Source: an uncultured Holosporaceae bacterium
GTDB taxonomy: Bacteria > Pseudomonadota > Alphaproteobacteria > CAISOG01
DNA length: 18,380 nucleotides
Assembly (NCBI GenBank): GCA_903887035.1
Contig: CAISOG010000019.1
Coordinates: forward strand, 1 to 18,380
Direction: 5' to 3'
The notes beneath the pieces are model-generated. The model was not told where the DNA came from and did not search any database. It was given only the letters and a program-made list of their open reading frames with translations. Below are positions 1 through 7,892 of the stretch, piece after piece. The translations under genes and the position numbers were made by a program. How positions within the stretch are numbered: the first letter of the stretch is position 1; every line of letters begins with the position of its first letter.

Positions 1-591
1 GAAAAAATTTCCGCCAATCGCTATCGCGCCAAGCTGACCGTCAGTTTCCGTGAGGGGCGGGTTCGCGGCTTTATGCGTCAGGCCAATTTGTCGATAAGCG
101 ATTCGGTTGCTCATCAGGATGGCGGTGGGGATGATGGCGCAGGCGGCGCTGCGGATGACGGCAAACCATCGGCGGCGTCGGGCAAGGATGATGGTGGGGG
201 TCATGCCATGCATTCTTCATCGCCTTCTTCGTCAATGGCTGGCGGATCTTTGGGTGATGACCAGACCAGGGCGCGGGCATCGGCGCCCACAGGTGATCTG
301 GCCTTTGGTGGTGCCGCCGCGGGTGCAGCAGCTGGCGCGGCAGGGGCGGCGGGCGGAAAACCGCTGGCCATGACCCTGCAAATTGCCAATTTTGTCGATT
401 GGTTGCGGGCTAAGCAGCAGTTGCAGCGGGTGCCAGGGCTTTACGGCTTGCGGGTTGCCAAATTAAGTCAGACGCAGGCGGAATTGACCGCCTATTGGAA
501 TGGCGGCACCAATCCCGCCGATCAGCTAAGCAATTTTCGCTTTGATGTAACGCCCGCCGCGGGTGGCCTGAACCTGCGCTATCGACCATAA
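1..591 (+). CDS. DUF2066 domain-containing protein (3' part, 5' end outside window)
   Basis: The reading frame is open from base 1, so this is the C-terminal 196 residues of a longer protein. The ATG at 73 is internal: in-frame coding before it reads RVRGFMRQANLSIS, which resembles the end of the DUF2066 N-terminal half. Residues about 38-120 are a low-complexity linker rich in Gly, Ala, Asp and Ser. A compact segment follows (NFVDWLRAKQQLQRVPGLYG, about residues 130-149), ending in NLRYRP, as in the second half of alphaproteobacterial DUF2066 proteins. Function is unknown; family members are usually exported and lie beside purM/purN and a PerM-type transporter. The transporter is 17 bases downstream here, so the two are probably co-transcribed. 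The family call rests on motif memory and gene order; the coding call itself is firm. Confidence 0.72.
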   Translation, partial: EKISANRYRAKLTVSFREGRVRGFMRQANLSISDSVAHQDGGGDDGAGGAADDGKPSAASGKDDGGGHAMHSSSPSSSMAGGSLGDDQTRARASAPTGDLAFGGAAAGAAAGAAGAAGGKPLAMTLQIANFVDWLRAKQQLQRVPGLYGLRVAKLSQTQAELTAYWNGGTNPADQLSNFRFDVTPAAGGLNLRYRP

Positions 592-608
592 CCAAGGGAA
601 GAAAAACG

Positions 609-1706
609 ATGATGACACCTGGCCAGCTGTGGCGTGAATGGGGCGGATGGTTAATCGCCGCCTTGTTGGCCGTGTTGTTGTATCGGTTAAGCGCGATGTT
701 GGCGCCCTTTGTTCTCAGCTTTATTTTGGCCTATCTGCTGAACCCTTTGGTTGGGCGGATGGAAAAATTGGGCATTGCCCGTCCCTTTGGATGCGTGTTG
801 GGGTTGGTGTTGGTGGTGGGCATGGTGGCGGGATTGCTGCTGCTACTGCTGCCGCTGCTGCAACTGCAAATCAGTGCATTGTTAAGCCAGTTGCCCGAGT
901 ATTGGTCGCGGGTGCAGAGCGTGCTATCGCCGCTAAGCAAGCAATTGGGGCGGGAGCTTCCCCCCGCGCTGTTCGCCAAGTTGCAGGCGGGGGCGCAGGC
1001 GCAGGCGGCCGAGGCGTTTGGCTATGTTGGCCAAATGGCGGGCGGTCTGGCGGGTAGGTTGCTAAGCGGCGGTTTGGCAGTGCTGAATTTGCTAAGCCTG
1101 CTGGTCATTACGCCGGTGGTGGCCTTTTACCTGTTGCGGGATTGGCCGTTGCTGTTGACCCATGTCAACCGCCTGTTGCCAGCGGTGCAGGCGCCGGCGA
1201 TTCGCACGCTGTTGCAGGAGGTGGATAACACCCTGGCAGGCTTCCTGCGCGGGCAAAGCAGCGTCTGCCTGGCGCTATCGCTGTACTACATGGTTGCGCT
1301 TAGCCTGGGCGGGCTTCAGAGCAGTTTGGTGGTGGGGCTGTTGACGGGGGTGTTGGCCTTTATGCCCTATGTCGGGGCGCTTACTGGTGGGTTTTTCGCG
1401 GTATCGCTGGCCTGGATGCAAAGTGGCGATTGGCATTTGCCCGCGCTGATGCTGGCCATTTTTGGGGTTGGCCAGATGGTGGAGGGTTATGTGCTGACCC
1501 CCAAGCTGGTTGGCGGTCGGGTTGGGTTGCATCCGGTGTGGATTATCTTTGCGTTGATGGCGGGTGGCGCGCTGGCAGGTTTTGTCGGGGTGTTGATGGC
1601 GGTGCCGGTGGCGGCGGTGATTGGCGTCACCATCCGCTATCTGTTGGCGCGCCGCCTGTTGGCTTATAAGCCCGACGGGACGATAGAGGTTTCCCCGCAG
1701 GCTTAA
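609..1706 (+). CDS. AI-2E family transporter (PerM/YdiK-like permease)
   Basis: This 365-residue integral inner-membrane protein has the AI-2E/PerM layout. Hydrophobic segments lie near residues 12-70, then comes an amphipathic middle (about 80-150) with the VVAFYLLRDW motif. The C-terminal half is strongly hydrophobic and contains GLLTGVLAFMPYVGALTGG and GYVLTPKLVGGRVGLHP, both typical of the family. Length matches the usual 340-380 residues. The start is the first of two adjacent ATGs, 8 bases after a purine-rich AAGGGAAG. In well-studied members the substrate ranges from autoinducer-2 (TqsA) to Na+/H+ exchange, so no substrate can be assigned. It sits between the DUF2066 gene and hda, a common proteobacterial order. 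Confidence 0.93.
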   Translation: MMTPGQLWREWGGWLIAALLAVLLYRLSAMLAPFVLSFILAYLLNPLVGRMEKLGIARPFGCVLGLVLVVGMVAGLLLLLLPLLQLQISALLSQLPEYWSRVQSVLSPLSKQLGRELPPALFAKLQAGAQAQAAEAFGYVGQMAGGLAGRLLSGGLAVLNLLSLLVITPVVAFYLLRDWPLLLTHVNRLLPAVQAPAIRTLLQEVDNTLAGFLRGQSSVCLALSLYYMVALSLGGLQSSLVVGLLTGVLAFMPYVGALTGGFFAVSLAWMQSGDWHLPALMLAIFGVGQMVEGYVLTPKLVGGRVGLHPVWIIFALMAGGALAGFVGVLMAVPVAAVIGVTIRYLLARRLLAYKPDGTIEVSPQA

Positions 1707-1733
1707 TCCCCCCCTTTCTTTTTGCTGTATGCC

Positions 1734-2483
1734 ATGAGCCGCCAACTGACCTTTGCCCTGCCCACCACGGTGGATTACAGCCTGACCAGCCTTTGCCCGC
1801 TTGGCTGTCAGGCGGACGCCCGCACCTGGCTAAACAACTGGCGGGATTGGCCGAACCATGGACTGGTGCTGATGGGCGCGCAGGCCAGCGGCAAAACCCA
1901 TCTGGCGCAGGCTTGGTTGGAATTGGCGCAAGACAAGGGCGGTGAGGGGAAAGAGCAGCTGCAAGGCCAGCTGTTGCGGGCGGCGGACTTGTCACCCGAA
2001 CGGCTGGCGGCCAGTTTAGGGCAACTGGCGGCGGTATGCCCGCTGGTGGTCATCGATGATGCCGATCAGCTGGCCAACCTTGCCATGCAGGAGGGGGCGT
2101 TGCATCTGTATCACGCGGTGCAGCGGCGCGGTGGCTATCTGCTGCTAACCGCCCGCAGCGCGCCCGCGCAAGTCGCGGATGAGGGGGCAGCGCGGTGGGG
2201 CTTAGGCCTGGCCGATTGGGCATCGCGGGTGCGGGCAATGGCGGTGGCGGCTATTGGTCAACCCAGTGATCAGGATTTGCAGCAGGTGTTAAGCAAGCTG
2301 TTTAACGACCGCCAGCTGTTGCCCGATCCCGCGCTGCAGGATTATTTGTTGGCGCGCACCGAACGCAGCTTTGCCAGCCTGGGGCAATTGGTGGCGGCCT
2401 TAGACGCCTATTCGCTGTTGCATCAGCGACCCATCACCCTGCCCCTGGCACGGCAAGTGTTGGAATCCGCCTATAATGTTTAG
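1734..2483 (+). CDS. hda: DnaA regulatory inactivator Hda (HdaA-type AAA+ protein)
   Basis: This 249-residue protein is a short DnaA paralogue with one AAA+ domain and no DNA-binding domain IV. It begins with the RQLTFALP motif, the type of N-terminal peptide that tethers Hda to the beta clamp. A Walker A-like loop follows (GAQASGKTHLAQ, about residues 46-57) and then a Walker B stretch (LVVIDDADQL, about 105-114). The C-terminal lid has RSFASLGQLVAALD. In the family, clamp-bound Hda stimulates ATP hydrolysis by DnaA and limits re-initiation. I chose ATG 1734 because conserved homologues start near RQL; an in-frame TTG at 1722 would add four residues. Neither start has a clear Shine-Dalgarno, so translation may be coupled to the upstream gene. 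Its stop overlaps the convergent comM stop. Confidence 0.9.
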   Translation: MSRQLTFALPTTVDYSLTSLCPLGCQADARTWLNNWRDWPNHGLVLMGAQASGKTHLAQAWLELAQDKGGEGKEQLQGQLLRAADLSPERLAASLGQLAAVCPLVVIDDADQLANLAMQEGALHLYHAVQRRGGYLLLTARSAPAQVADEGAARWGLGLADWASRVRAMAVAAIGQPSDQDLQQVLSKLFNDRQLLPDPALQDYLLARTERSFASLGQLVAALDAYSLLHQRPITLPLARQVLESAYNV

Positions 2484-4030
2484 GCTGCTGCCGCCTTGGT
2501 CATGAAGGGGCGGCGGTATTGCAGCGCTTCGGCAACATGGGCATGGGCGATGCTGTCCTGGGCGGCCAGATCGGCAATGGTGGCCGCCACCCGCACCAGG
2601 CGGTGATAGCCGCGCCCCGACAGGTGAAATTTGCTGACCGCCTGGCTTAGCAGGTCTTGGGCTGTCGGTTCCAACGCCATCGCCTGCCCCAACAATTCGC
2701 CATCGGCATGGGCGTTGCAGGCAATTTTGGTGGCACCCAGCGCGGCAAAGCGACGGGCAGCCCGATCCCGCGCTGCCATCACCCTGGCCGCCACCGTTGT
2801 GCTGGATTCGCTGTCACTCGGCTTGCTTAGCTCGATCGCGGGCACGGCGGGCACCTGGATAAACAGGTCAAAGCGATCCAACAGCGGGCCCGATAGGCGG
2901 CCGGTATAATCCTCTCCACATTTTGGCGCACGGCTGCACGCCTGGGCGGCATCGCCCAAATGGCCACAGCGGCAGGGGTTCATCGCCGCCACCAGCTGGA
3001 CACGGGCGGGATAGGTGACATGGGCGTTTACCCGCGCCACGCTGACCTGCCCCGTTTCCAGCGGTTGCCGCAAAGCCTCTAGCGAGTTGCGGCCAAATTC
3101 GGGCAGCTCATCCATAAACAACACGCCGCCATGCGCCAACGACAGTTCGCCCGGCTTGGCCTGTAGGCCGCCGCCGACCAGCGCGGGGAGGGAGGCGGAA
3201 TGGTGCGGATCGCGATAAGGGCGGTTGGTCAACAGCCGTCCGCCTTTAAGCATGCCGCTGACGCTGTAAATCATGCTGAGCTCCAGCGCTTCGGCCGCGC
3301 TGAGGGGGGGCAGCAGCCCAGGCAGACGGCTGGCCAACATCGATTTGCCAGCCCCCGGTGGCCCCACCATCAGCAGATGATGGCCGCCCGCCGCGGCAAT
3401 CTCCAACACCCGCTTGGCCATCACCTGCCCCTTTACATCGCGCAAATCGGGGTAACGACGGCTGCTGTTGCCCGCTTCCTGCATCCTATCGGCTACAGGC
3501 TCAGGGGGTTGGGGCAACAGCTGTTTCCCCTGCAAATGACCCAGCAGGCTTAGCAGGTTGGCCGCCGCCGCCACGGGCAGATCCCGCGCCCACATCCCCT
3601 CACGGCCATTTTCCTGCGGGCAAATCAGCCCCAGCCCGCGCCCCGCCGCGTTTAAGGCTGCGGGCAACACGCCGCCCACCGCCAACAGCGCGCTATCCAA
3701 CCCCAATTCGCCTAGGGCTAACCATTTCGACAACTCCTCTTTCGGAATCGCGCCGATGGCGCCCAGCACGCCAAGGGCGATCGGCAAGTCAAAATGGCTC
3801 CCCTCCTTCGCGACATCGGCAGGCGCCAAATTGACGGAGATGCGTTTGGGGGGCAAGGCCATGCCAAGGGATAACAGGGCGCCGCGCACCCGTTCGCGCG
3901 ATTCGGCCACCGCCTTATCGGGCAAGCCAACAATGGTAAAGGCGGGCAGGCCTTCTTGCAACTGCACCTGCACCTCAACCTCAATGACCTCAATCCCTTT
4001 TAGGGCGACGGTGGCAACGCAAACAACCAT
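2480..4030 (-). CDS. comM: YifB/ComM family Mg-chelatase-like AAA ATPase
   Basis: This 516-residue protein is full length for ComM/YifB. The N-terminal Lon-substrate-like domain contains VGLPDKAVAESRERVRGAL and ISVNLAPADVAKEGSHFDLP. The AAA core has Walker A MVGPPGAGKSMLASRLPGLL (about residues 217-236) and Walker B VLFMDELPEF. The zinc-ribbon-like CRCGHLGDAAQAC and SGPLLDRFDL precede the C-terminal LSGRGYHRLVRVAATIADL. Naturally competent bacteria use ComM as a hexameric helicase for branch migration during integration of transforming DNA; in other species its role is less clear. It starts 10 bases after the BON lipoprotein gene and is probably co-transcribed with it. The last four bases overlap hda tail to tail. 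Confidence 0.95.
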   Translation of the reverse strand: MVVCVATVALKGIEVIEVEVQVQLQEGLPAFTIVGLPDKAVAESRERVRGALLSLGMALPPKRISVNLAPADVAKEGSHFDLPIALGVLGAIGAIPKEELSKWLALGELGLDSALLAVGGVLPAALNAAGRGLGLICPQENGREGMWARDLPVAAAANLLSLLGHLQGKQLLPQPPEPVADRMQEAGNSSRRYPDLRDVKGQVMAKRVLEIAAAGGHHLLMVGPPGAGKSMLASRLPGLLPPLSAAEALELSMIYSVSGMLKGGRLLTNRPYRDPHHSASLPALVGGGLQAKPGELSLAHGGVLFMDELPEFGRNSLEALRQPLETGQVSVARVNAHVTYPARVQLVAAMNPCRCGHLGDAAQACSRAPKCGEDYTGRLSGPLLDRFDLFIQVPAVPAIELSKPSDSESSTTVAARVMAARDRAARRFAALGATKIACNAHADGELLGQAMALEPTAQDLLSQAVSKFHLSGRGYHRLVRVAATIADLAAQDSIAHAHVAEALQYRRPFMTKAAAA

Positions 4031-4040
4031 TAGGCCGCCA

Positions 4041-4649
4041 TCAATCTGGCCGAACCTGGATATACTGCACCACCTTTGACACGCCCTTGGTGCCGCGGGC
4101 GATGGTCAGCACCTTATCCAGCTCCTGTTGCGATTCGGCGGTGCCCAACAGATAGACCACCCCCTGATAGCTTTTGACGAAGTAGTTCAGGTTGTTGATA
4201 CCCTTGCTGATGGTCATTTCGGTGTCAATTTTGGTGGATATCCAGCGGTCGTTGGCATAGGCGCCGATTTTTTGGCCTGTACCAACCTCCAACACATTGA
4301 AAACATTTTGGGTGCCGACCGCCGCCCAGGACAACTCCTCAGCCTTTGCCCGCGCCTCCTCCGTTGGGACGGTACCAACCATCAGCACCTGCCCCTTGTA
4401 AACCGTCAGGTCGACATCGTTAAACAGGTTAACATTGTGCTGATACAGCTTGCTGCTGATCTCCGCCTGCAACGCGTTATCATCAATCTTAGCGCCCAGG
4501 CCGCGGTTGGAGGCTAAGCCCATGCCCGCTGAAGTGCCGCCCGCCGCAACCAGCGGGATGCAGCCTGTCATCAGGCCAACCCCTGCGACCAAGCCCATCA
4601 CCAAGCCCGCCCGCAACATCCATTTGGATCCATGTTTAACGCTTATCAT
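4041..4649 (-). CDS. Two-BON-domain outer-membrane lipoprotein (DolP/YraP-like)
   Basis: This 202-residue protein starts with a short basic n-region, a hydrophobic core and the lipobox LMTGC with acylated Cys30, so it should be an envelope lipoprotein. Two BON domains follow: about residues 52-122 (LQAEISSKLYQHNVNLFNDV ... GQVLMVGTV) and about 130-200 (RWISTKIDTEMTISKGINNL ... GVVYLLGTAES). BON domains bind phospholipid, and the E. coli DolP/YraP double-BON lipoprotein maintains outer-membrane integrity. A strong AGGAG lies 7 bases before the ATG. The gene lies between yraN and comM; the E. coli yra locus also groups an LpoA, YraN and a double-BON lipoprotein, which supports an envelope role. 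Confidence 0.92.
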   Translation of the reverse strand: MISVKHGSKWMLRAGLVMGLVAGVGLMTGCIPLVAAGGTSAGMGLASNRGLGAKIDDNALQAEISSKLYQHNVNLFNDVDLTVYKGQVLMVGTVPTEEARAKAEELSWAAVGTQNVFNVLEVGTGQKIGAYANDRWISTKIDTEMTISKGINNLNYFVKSYQGVVYLLGTAESQQELDKVLTIARGTKGVSKVVQYIQVRPD

Positions 4650-4686
4650 TGCCCCACTCCTAACCGATGACCAACAGGGTCAACCC

Positions 4687-5082
4687 CTACCAGGCACTAT
4701 ACACCAACCGTGGCCAATGCCAAGGCGACAGCGCCAGCAGGCTGAAACAGCAGGGGGTGGAGGGGCTGAGGCGTTTATGGGTTAGGTACCAGCTGGCGGC
4801 GCGCCTGACCCTTTGTCCTTGGCGGGGTGACAGGGCGGCCAGGGCGGCATTCATCTGTTGCCGATATTTGACCTCAACAAAATGCCAACATCCCCGTTTG
4901 CGCAGGATCAAATCAATCTCACCCACGGGGGTGCGGTAACGGCGGGCAACCAGCCGATAGCCACGGCTGTACAGCCATAGCAATGCCACCTGCTCCGCCC
5001 ACCAGCCCCGTCGCCAGGCGCGTTGGCGCGCTTGCTGATTGCCGCGTAGGTCGGTATGGTTAGGCGGTTTGTTGGTTGGCAT
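4687..5082 (-). CDS. yraN: YraN family protein (UPF0102, endonuclease-like fold)
   Basis: This 131-residue protein has the UPF0102 signatures: GWWAEQVALLWL (family consensus G..E..A..yL), GYRLVARRYRTPVGEIDLI and WHFVEVKYR. The GEID and VEVK residues correspond to the acidic and lysine positions of PD-(D/E)XK-type nucleases, but the biochemical role is not established. The frame continues upstream to 5253, but homology starts near GNQQARQRAWRRGWW, so I place the start at the ATG at 5082. The C-terminus (SLLALSPWHWPRLVYSAW) is less conserved but keeps the hydrophobic W/Y pattern seen at family ends. It is probably the first gene of a yraN-BON-comM unit and is divergent from the LpoA-like gene. 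Confidence 0.9.
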   Translation of the reverse strand: MPTNKPPNHTDLRGNQQARQRAWRRGWWAEQVALLWLYSRGYRLVARRYRTPVGEIDLILRKRGCWHFVEVKYRQQMNAALAALSPRQGQRVRRAASWYLTHKRLSPSTPCCFSLLALSPWHWPRLVYSAW

Positions 5083-5245
5083 CGGCGGTCGATATAGGCT
5101 GGCTGATACAGCCAACAGTTGGAATAAGCTTTGTGGGCGATAGGTTGCAACGATGATTGTGACGCAAGACAAAATATTGGGCAAGAAATGTTGGGCAAAA
5201 GCAATGGTATCAGAATCGGCAACAGCCATCACGGCGGGGGAAATC

Positions 5246-6589
5246 ATGGGCAATAAACCTGCAATGGGTTCTGTGCAGGCGGGGCAGCAAAGTCAGCGCC
5301 AACAGGTTGTTGCGCGGTGGGTGCGGTTAATCATTCTGGCGCTAGGGCTGCCCCTGTTGGCGGCATGCAGCACCAACAGTGTTGCGGGCAGCTCTTGGTT
5401 TGAAGGCAACAAACCCAGCAGCAGTAGCGCATCGAAAAGCAAGCCGTCTAGCAAGCCTTTGCCGCCTGCTGCCGCGGCTAAAGATTCTGCCAGGGATAGC
5501 GCTAAGGATGCCCCTAAGGATAGCATGGGAATGCTATCAGCCGATGGATCGACGGCGGTGGCCATGCTGCTGCCCCTTTCGGGCAAGGATGCGGCCTTAG
5601 GGCTGGCCATGCAGCAGGCGGCCGAGTTTGCCCTGTTTGATGGGCGATCCCGCAATTTGCAGGTGGCGTTTTATGATGCGGGCGAAAGCCCCGCCTCTGC
5701 CAGTCAGGCCATGGCGCGGGCGCTGAAGGATTCGCCCAAGCCGTTGGTGGTGTTTGGCCCTCTCTATGGCGGCAGCGTCAGCGCGGTTAAGGAAATGGCG
5801 CGCGCGGCCGATGTACCGATGGTCAGCTTTTCCAACAACCCGGCGGTGGCCGACAGCAACACCTTTGTGCTGGGCTTTGGCCCCGATGCGATGATGGCCA
5901 GCATTGTACGCTATGCAGCGGCGCAGGGTATTCGCGATTTCAAGGGCGTGGGGCGCAGCGGTGCCTATAGCGCCAAATTGTCGGAACTGTTGCGCGCAGA
6001 GGCCGCCAAACTTGGCGGATCGGTCAGTCAAATTGAGCTGTATGGCGGTAATGGGGTCAGTTTGGCTGAGGCGGTATCAAAGCTTAAGCCATCCACAGCG
6101 GGGGGACGCAGCGGGGTGGTGTTGTTTGACAGCGGCGCCGATTTGCAGGCGTTAAGCCGTCAGATTCAGTTGCGAGCCGATTGGCCAGCCCCATCCTTTC
6201 AATTGTTGGGCACGCAGGATTGGGCGTTGGACGATTTGACCGCCAACCCGGTGTTGCGTGGTGCCTGGTACCCTGCCCCCAACATTGCCCAGCGGCAGGC
6301 CTTTGAGCAGCGCTATCAGGGGGTTTATGGCGCCCCGCCGCCAACCTTGGCCAGCCTTGTCTATGACGCGGTAGCCCTGGCCAGCAAATTGGCTGAGGCG
6401 CGTCCCAAAAATGGCAAAGCGATTGGGGCAATTTTGACTGAGCCAGCGGGCTATTTGGGTCTAAGCGGCCTGTTCCGCCTGGAAAACAATGGCCTTAGCC
6501 AGCGGGGCTATGCGATTGTGCAGGTGGCATCGCCATCCCCCCGCACGCTTCAACCATCCCCGACCAGTTTTCAAGAGTCGCAGTTTTAA
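5246..6589 (+). CDS. LpoA-like penicillin-binding protein activator (lipoprotein)
   Basis: The 447-residue product has a 28-residue N-terminal leader with basic residues, a hydrophobic core and the lipobox LLAAC (Cys41). Residues about 42-95 are a flexible Ser/Lys/Ala/Asp-rich linker with a repeated DSA(R/K)D pattern. The rest is a periplasmic-binding-protein type I fold: AMLLPLSGKDAALGLAMQQA, VFGPLYGGSVSAVKEMA, VPMVSFSNNPAVADSNTFVL and YDAVALASKLAE. Such lipoproteins activate class A PBPs in gammaproteobacteria; the alphaproteobacterial versions are annotated by fold. The ATG at 5246 was preferred over an in-frame ATG at 5153 because it has GGGGGAAATC upstream and gives a more ordinary signal peptide. 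The last 95 bases overlap hemW on the other strand, and the tail after GYAIVQV is probably not part of the fold. Confidence 0.88.
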   Translation: MGNKPAMGSVQAGQQSQRQQVVARWVRLIILALGLPLLAACSTNSVAGSSWFEGNKPSSSSASKSKPSSKPLPPAAAAKDSARDSAKDAPKDSMGMLSADGSTAVAMLLPLSGKDAALGLAMQQAAEFALFDGRSRNLQVAFYDAGESPASASQAMARALKDSPKPLVVFGPLYGGSVSAVKEMARAADVPMVSFSNNPAVADSNTFVLGFGPDAMMASIVRYAAAQGIRDFKGVGRSGAYSAKLSELLRAEAAKLGGSVSQIELYGGNGVSLAEAVSKLKPSTAGGRSGVVLFDSGADLQALSRQIQLRADWPAPSFQLLGTQDWALDDLTANPVLRGAWYPAPNIAQRQAFEQRYQGVYGAPPPTLASLVYDAVALASKLAEARPKNGKAIGAILTEPAGYLGLSGLFRLENNGLSQRGYAIVQVASPSPRTLQPSPTSFQESQF

Positions 6590-7892
6590 GCAACAGTTGG
6601 CGGATAATGGCATCCAGGCGACCAATGGCATCGGGGGGAACCGCCAAATGATGCGGGCTGATCTGTATCAGGCCATGCTGCCGTAAAAACGCCACCTCCC
6701 CCCCCTCTAACCAGTCCAGCAGGTCAAGGCCAAAGCGGGCGCGAAAGGCGGCGCGGTTAACCCCGCCGAGCAGGCCAAAGCCATCGGCATCCTGAACAGC
6801 GGTGGTGGTGGTCGCTGCGGAGGATGGGGTCGCCGAATCCCTCTGGCCAATCTGCCGCAGCCCCAGCATCACAAACTCTTCGGCCTGCTGCTGGCGGCTT
6901 AGCCACTCCACCTCCCCCTCGCCATCACTTTGGCCATGCCCCTGGCTTTGCACCGCTTGCTGCCAGGCCTTTGGTTGTTTGCGGTTAACGGTGGCCAGCC
7001 GCCGCCCACCGCTAAGGCTTAAACGCCCATGGGCACCCGCGCCAATGCCCAGATAATCATTGCCCTGCCAGGTCAGCAGGTTGTGACGGCTGCGCTGGCT
7101 GCTATCGCGGGCGTAGGAGGAGACTTCGTAATGCTGATAGCCCGCATCCCCCATCAGCTGGTTGGTGGCGTCATAAAAATCGCCCAACGCCTGCTCATCC
7201 GGCATGATAAGGGCGCCGCGCCGCGCCTGTTGCCCAAAGGGGGTGGCCGATTCGATGGTCAGTTGATACAGCGATGCATGGCCAACCCCAAAAGATAACC
7301 ATTCTTTCAGCTCCTGCCGCCAGCTGGCCAGGCTTTGATCGGGGCGGCCATAGATCAAATCGGTCGATAGTTTGGCAAAAAGCCGTTGCGCCACCGTCAG
7401 GGCTTGCAGGGTTTGGGCGCGATCATGCTGCCGCCCCAGCGCGATAAGGCCGCCATCGGTCAGGGATTGTAGCCCTAATGACAGGCGGTTGATTCCTGCC
7501 AGCCGAAAATCGGCAAAGCGATTGACCTCAACCGTGGTCGGATTGGCCTCCAGCGTGATTTCGGCGTCCTGCATCAGCCCCCAACGCTGGGCGATGGCTT
7601 CCAACAGCTGGCCAATCAAAGCGGGCGACATCAGCGATGGGGTGCCGCCACCAAAATAAACGCTGTGCAGGGGGCGGTTGGCGGTCAGCTGATGGTAATA
7701 GTCCAACTCTATAATCAGGGCGTCTAGCCACTCCCCCTCACTAAGGCTCTGGCTGCCATGGCCAGCCCGATAGACATTAAAATCGCAAAAGGGGCAGATT
7801 TGCTGGCAATACGGCCAATGCAGATACAGGCCAAGTTTGGGCGTATGGGTTGGCGGGCTAACAGGGGATGGGGGCATTGGGGGCGGGGTCAC
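6495..7892 (-). CDS. hemW: Radical SAM heme chaperone HemW
   Basis: The 465-residue protein has the radical SAM cluster motif CQQICPFC (Cys29, Cys33, Cys36), the SAM-binding VYFGGGTPSLM, the STDLIYGRPDQSLASW segment and the HemW hallmark SRHNLLTWQGNDYLGIGAGAHG, which separates HemW from true coproporphyrinogen oxidase HemN. HemW binds heme and delivers it to respiratory enzymes. The protein is longer than the usual 380-400 residues for two reasons: a Ser/Ala/Thr-rich insert (ATPSSAATTTTAVQDADG) before the C-terminal helical region, and about 28 extra residues after the normal ending near IIRQLLLK. That tail is read from the antisense strand of the LpoA-like gene. The start overlaps the rdgB stop as ATGA. 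Confidence 0.94.
   Translation of the reverse strand: MTPPPMPPSPVSPPTHTPKLGLYLHWPYCQQICPFCDFNVYRAGHGSQSLSEGEWLDALIIELDYYHQLTANRPLHSVYFGGGTPSLMSPALIGQLLEAIAQRWGLMQDAEITLEANPTTVEVNRFADFRLAGINRLSLGLQSLTDGGLIALGRQHDRAQTLQALTVAQRLFAKLSTDLIYGRPDQSLASWRQELKEWLSFGVGHASLYQLTIESATPFGQQARRGALIMPDEQALGDFYDATNQLMGDAGYQHYEVSSYARDSSQRSRHNLLTWQGNDYLGIGAGAHGRLSLSGGRRLATVNRKQPKAWQQAVQSQGHGQSDGEGEVEWLSRQQQAEEFVMLGLRQIGQRDSATPSSAATTTTAVQDADGFGLLGGVNRAAFRARFGLDLLDWLEGGEVAFLRQHGLIQISPHHLAVPPDAIGRLDAIIRQLLLKTATLENWSGMVEACGGMAMPPAQSHSPAG

Noticed and set aside
3358..4079. Long plus-strand open frames across comM
   Set aside because: They are antisense shadows of a full-length, motif-complete comM, and their translations are Pro/Arg-rich and featureless.
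5097..5113. GGCTG-ATA-CAGCC inverted repeat between yraN and the LpoA-like gene
   Set aside because: A 5-bp stem with a 3-base loop and no T tract is too small to assign a role.
5083..5253. 57-codon N-terminal extension of YraN, possibly an RsmI remnant
   Set aside because: The residues match neither YraN nor the RsmI C-terminus, and the extension overlaps the LpoA-like start.
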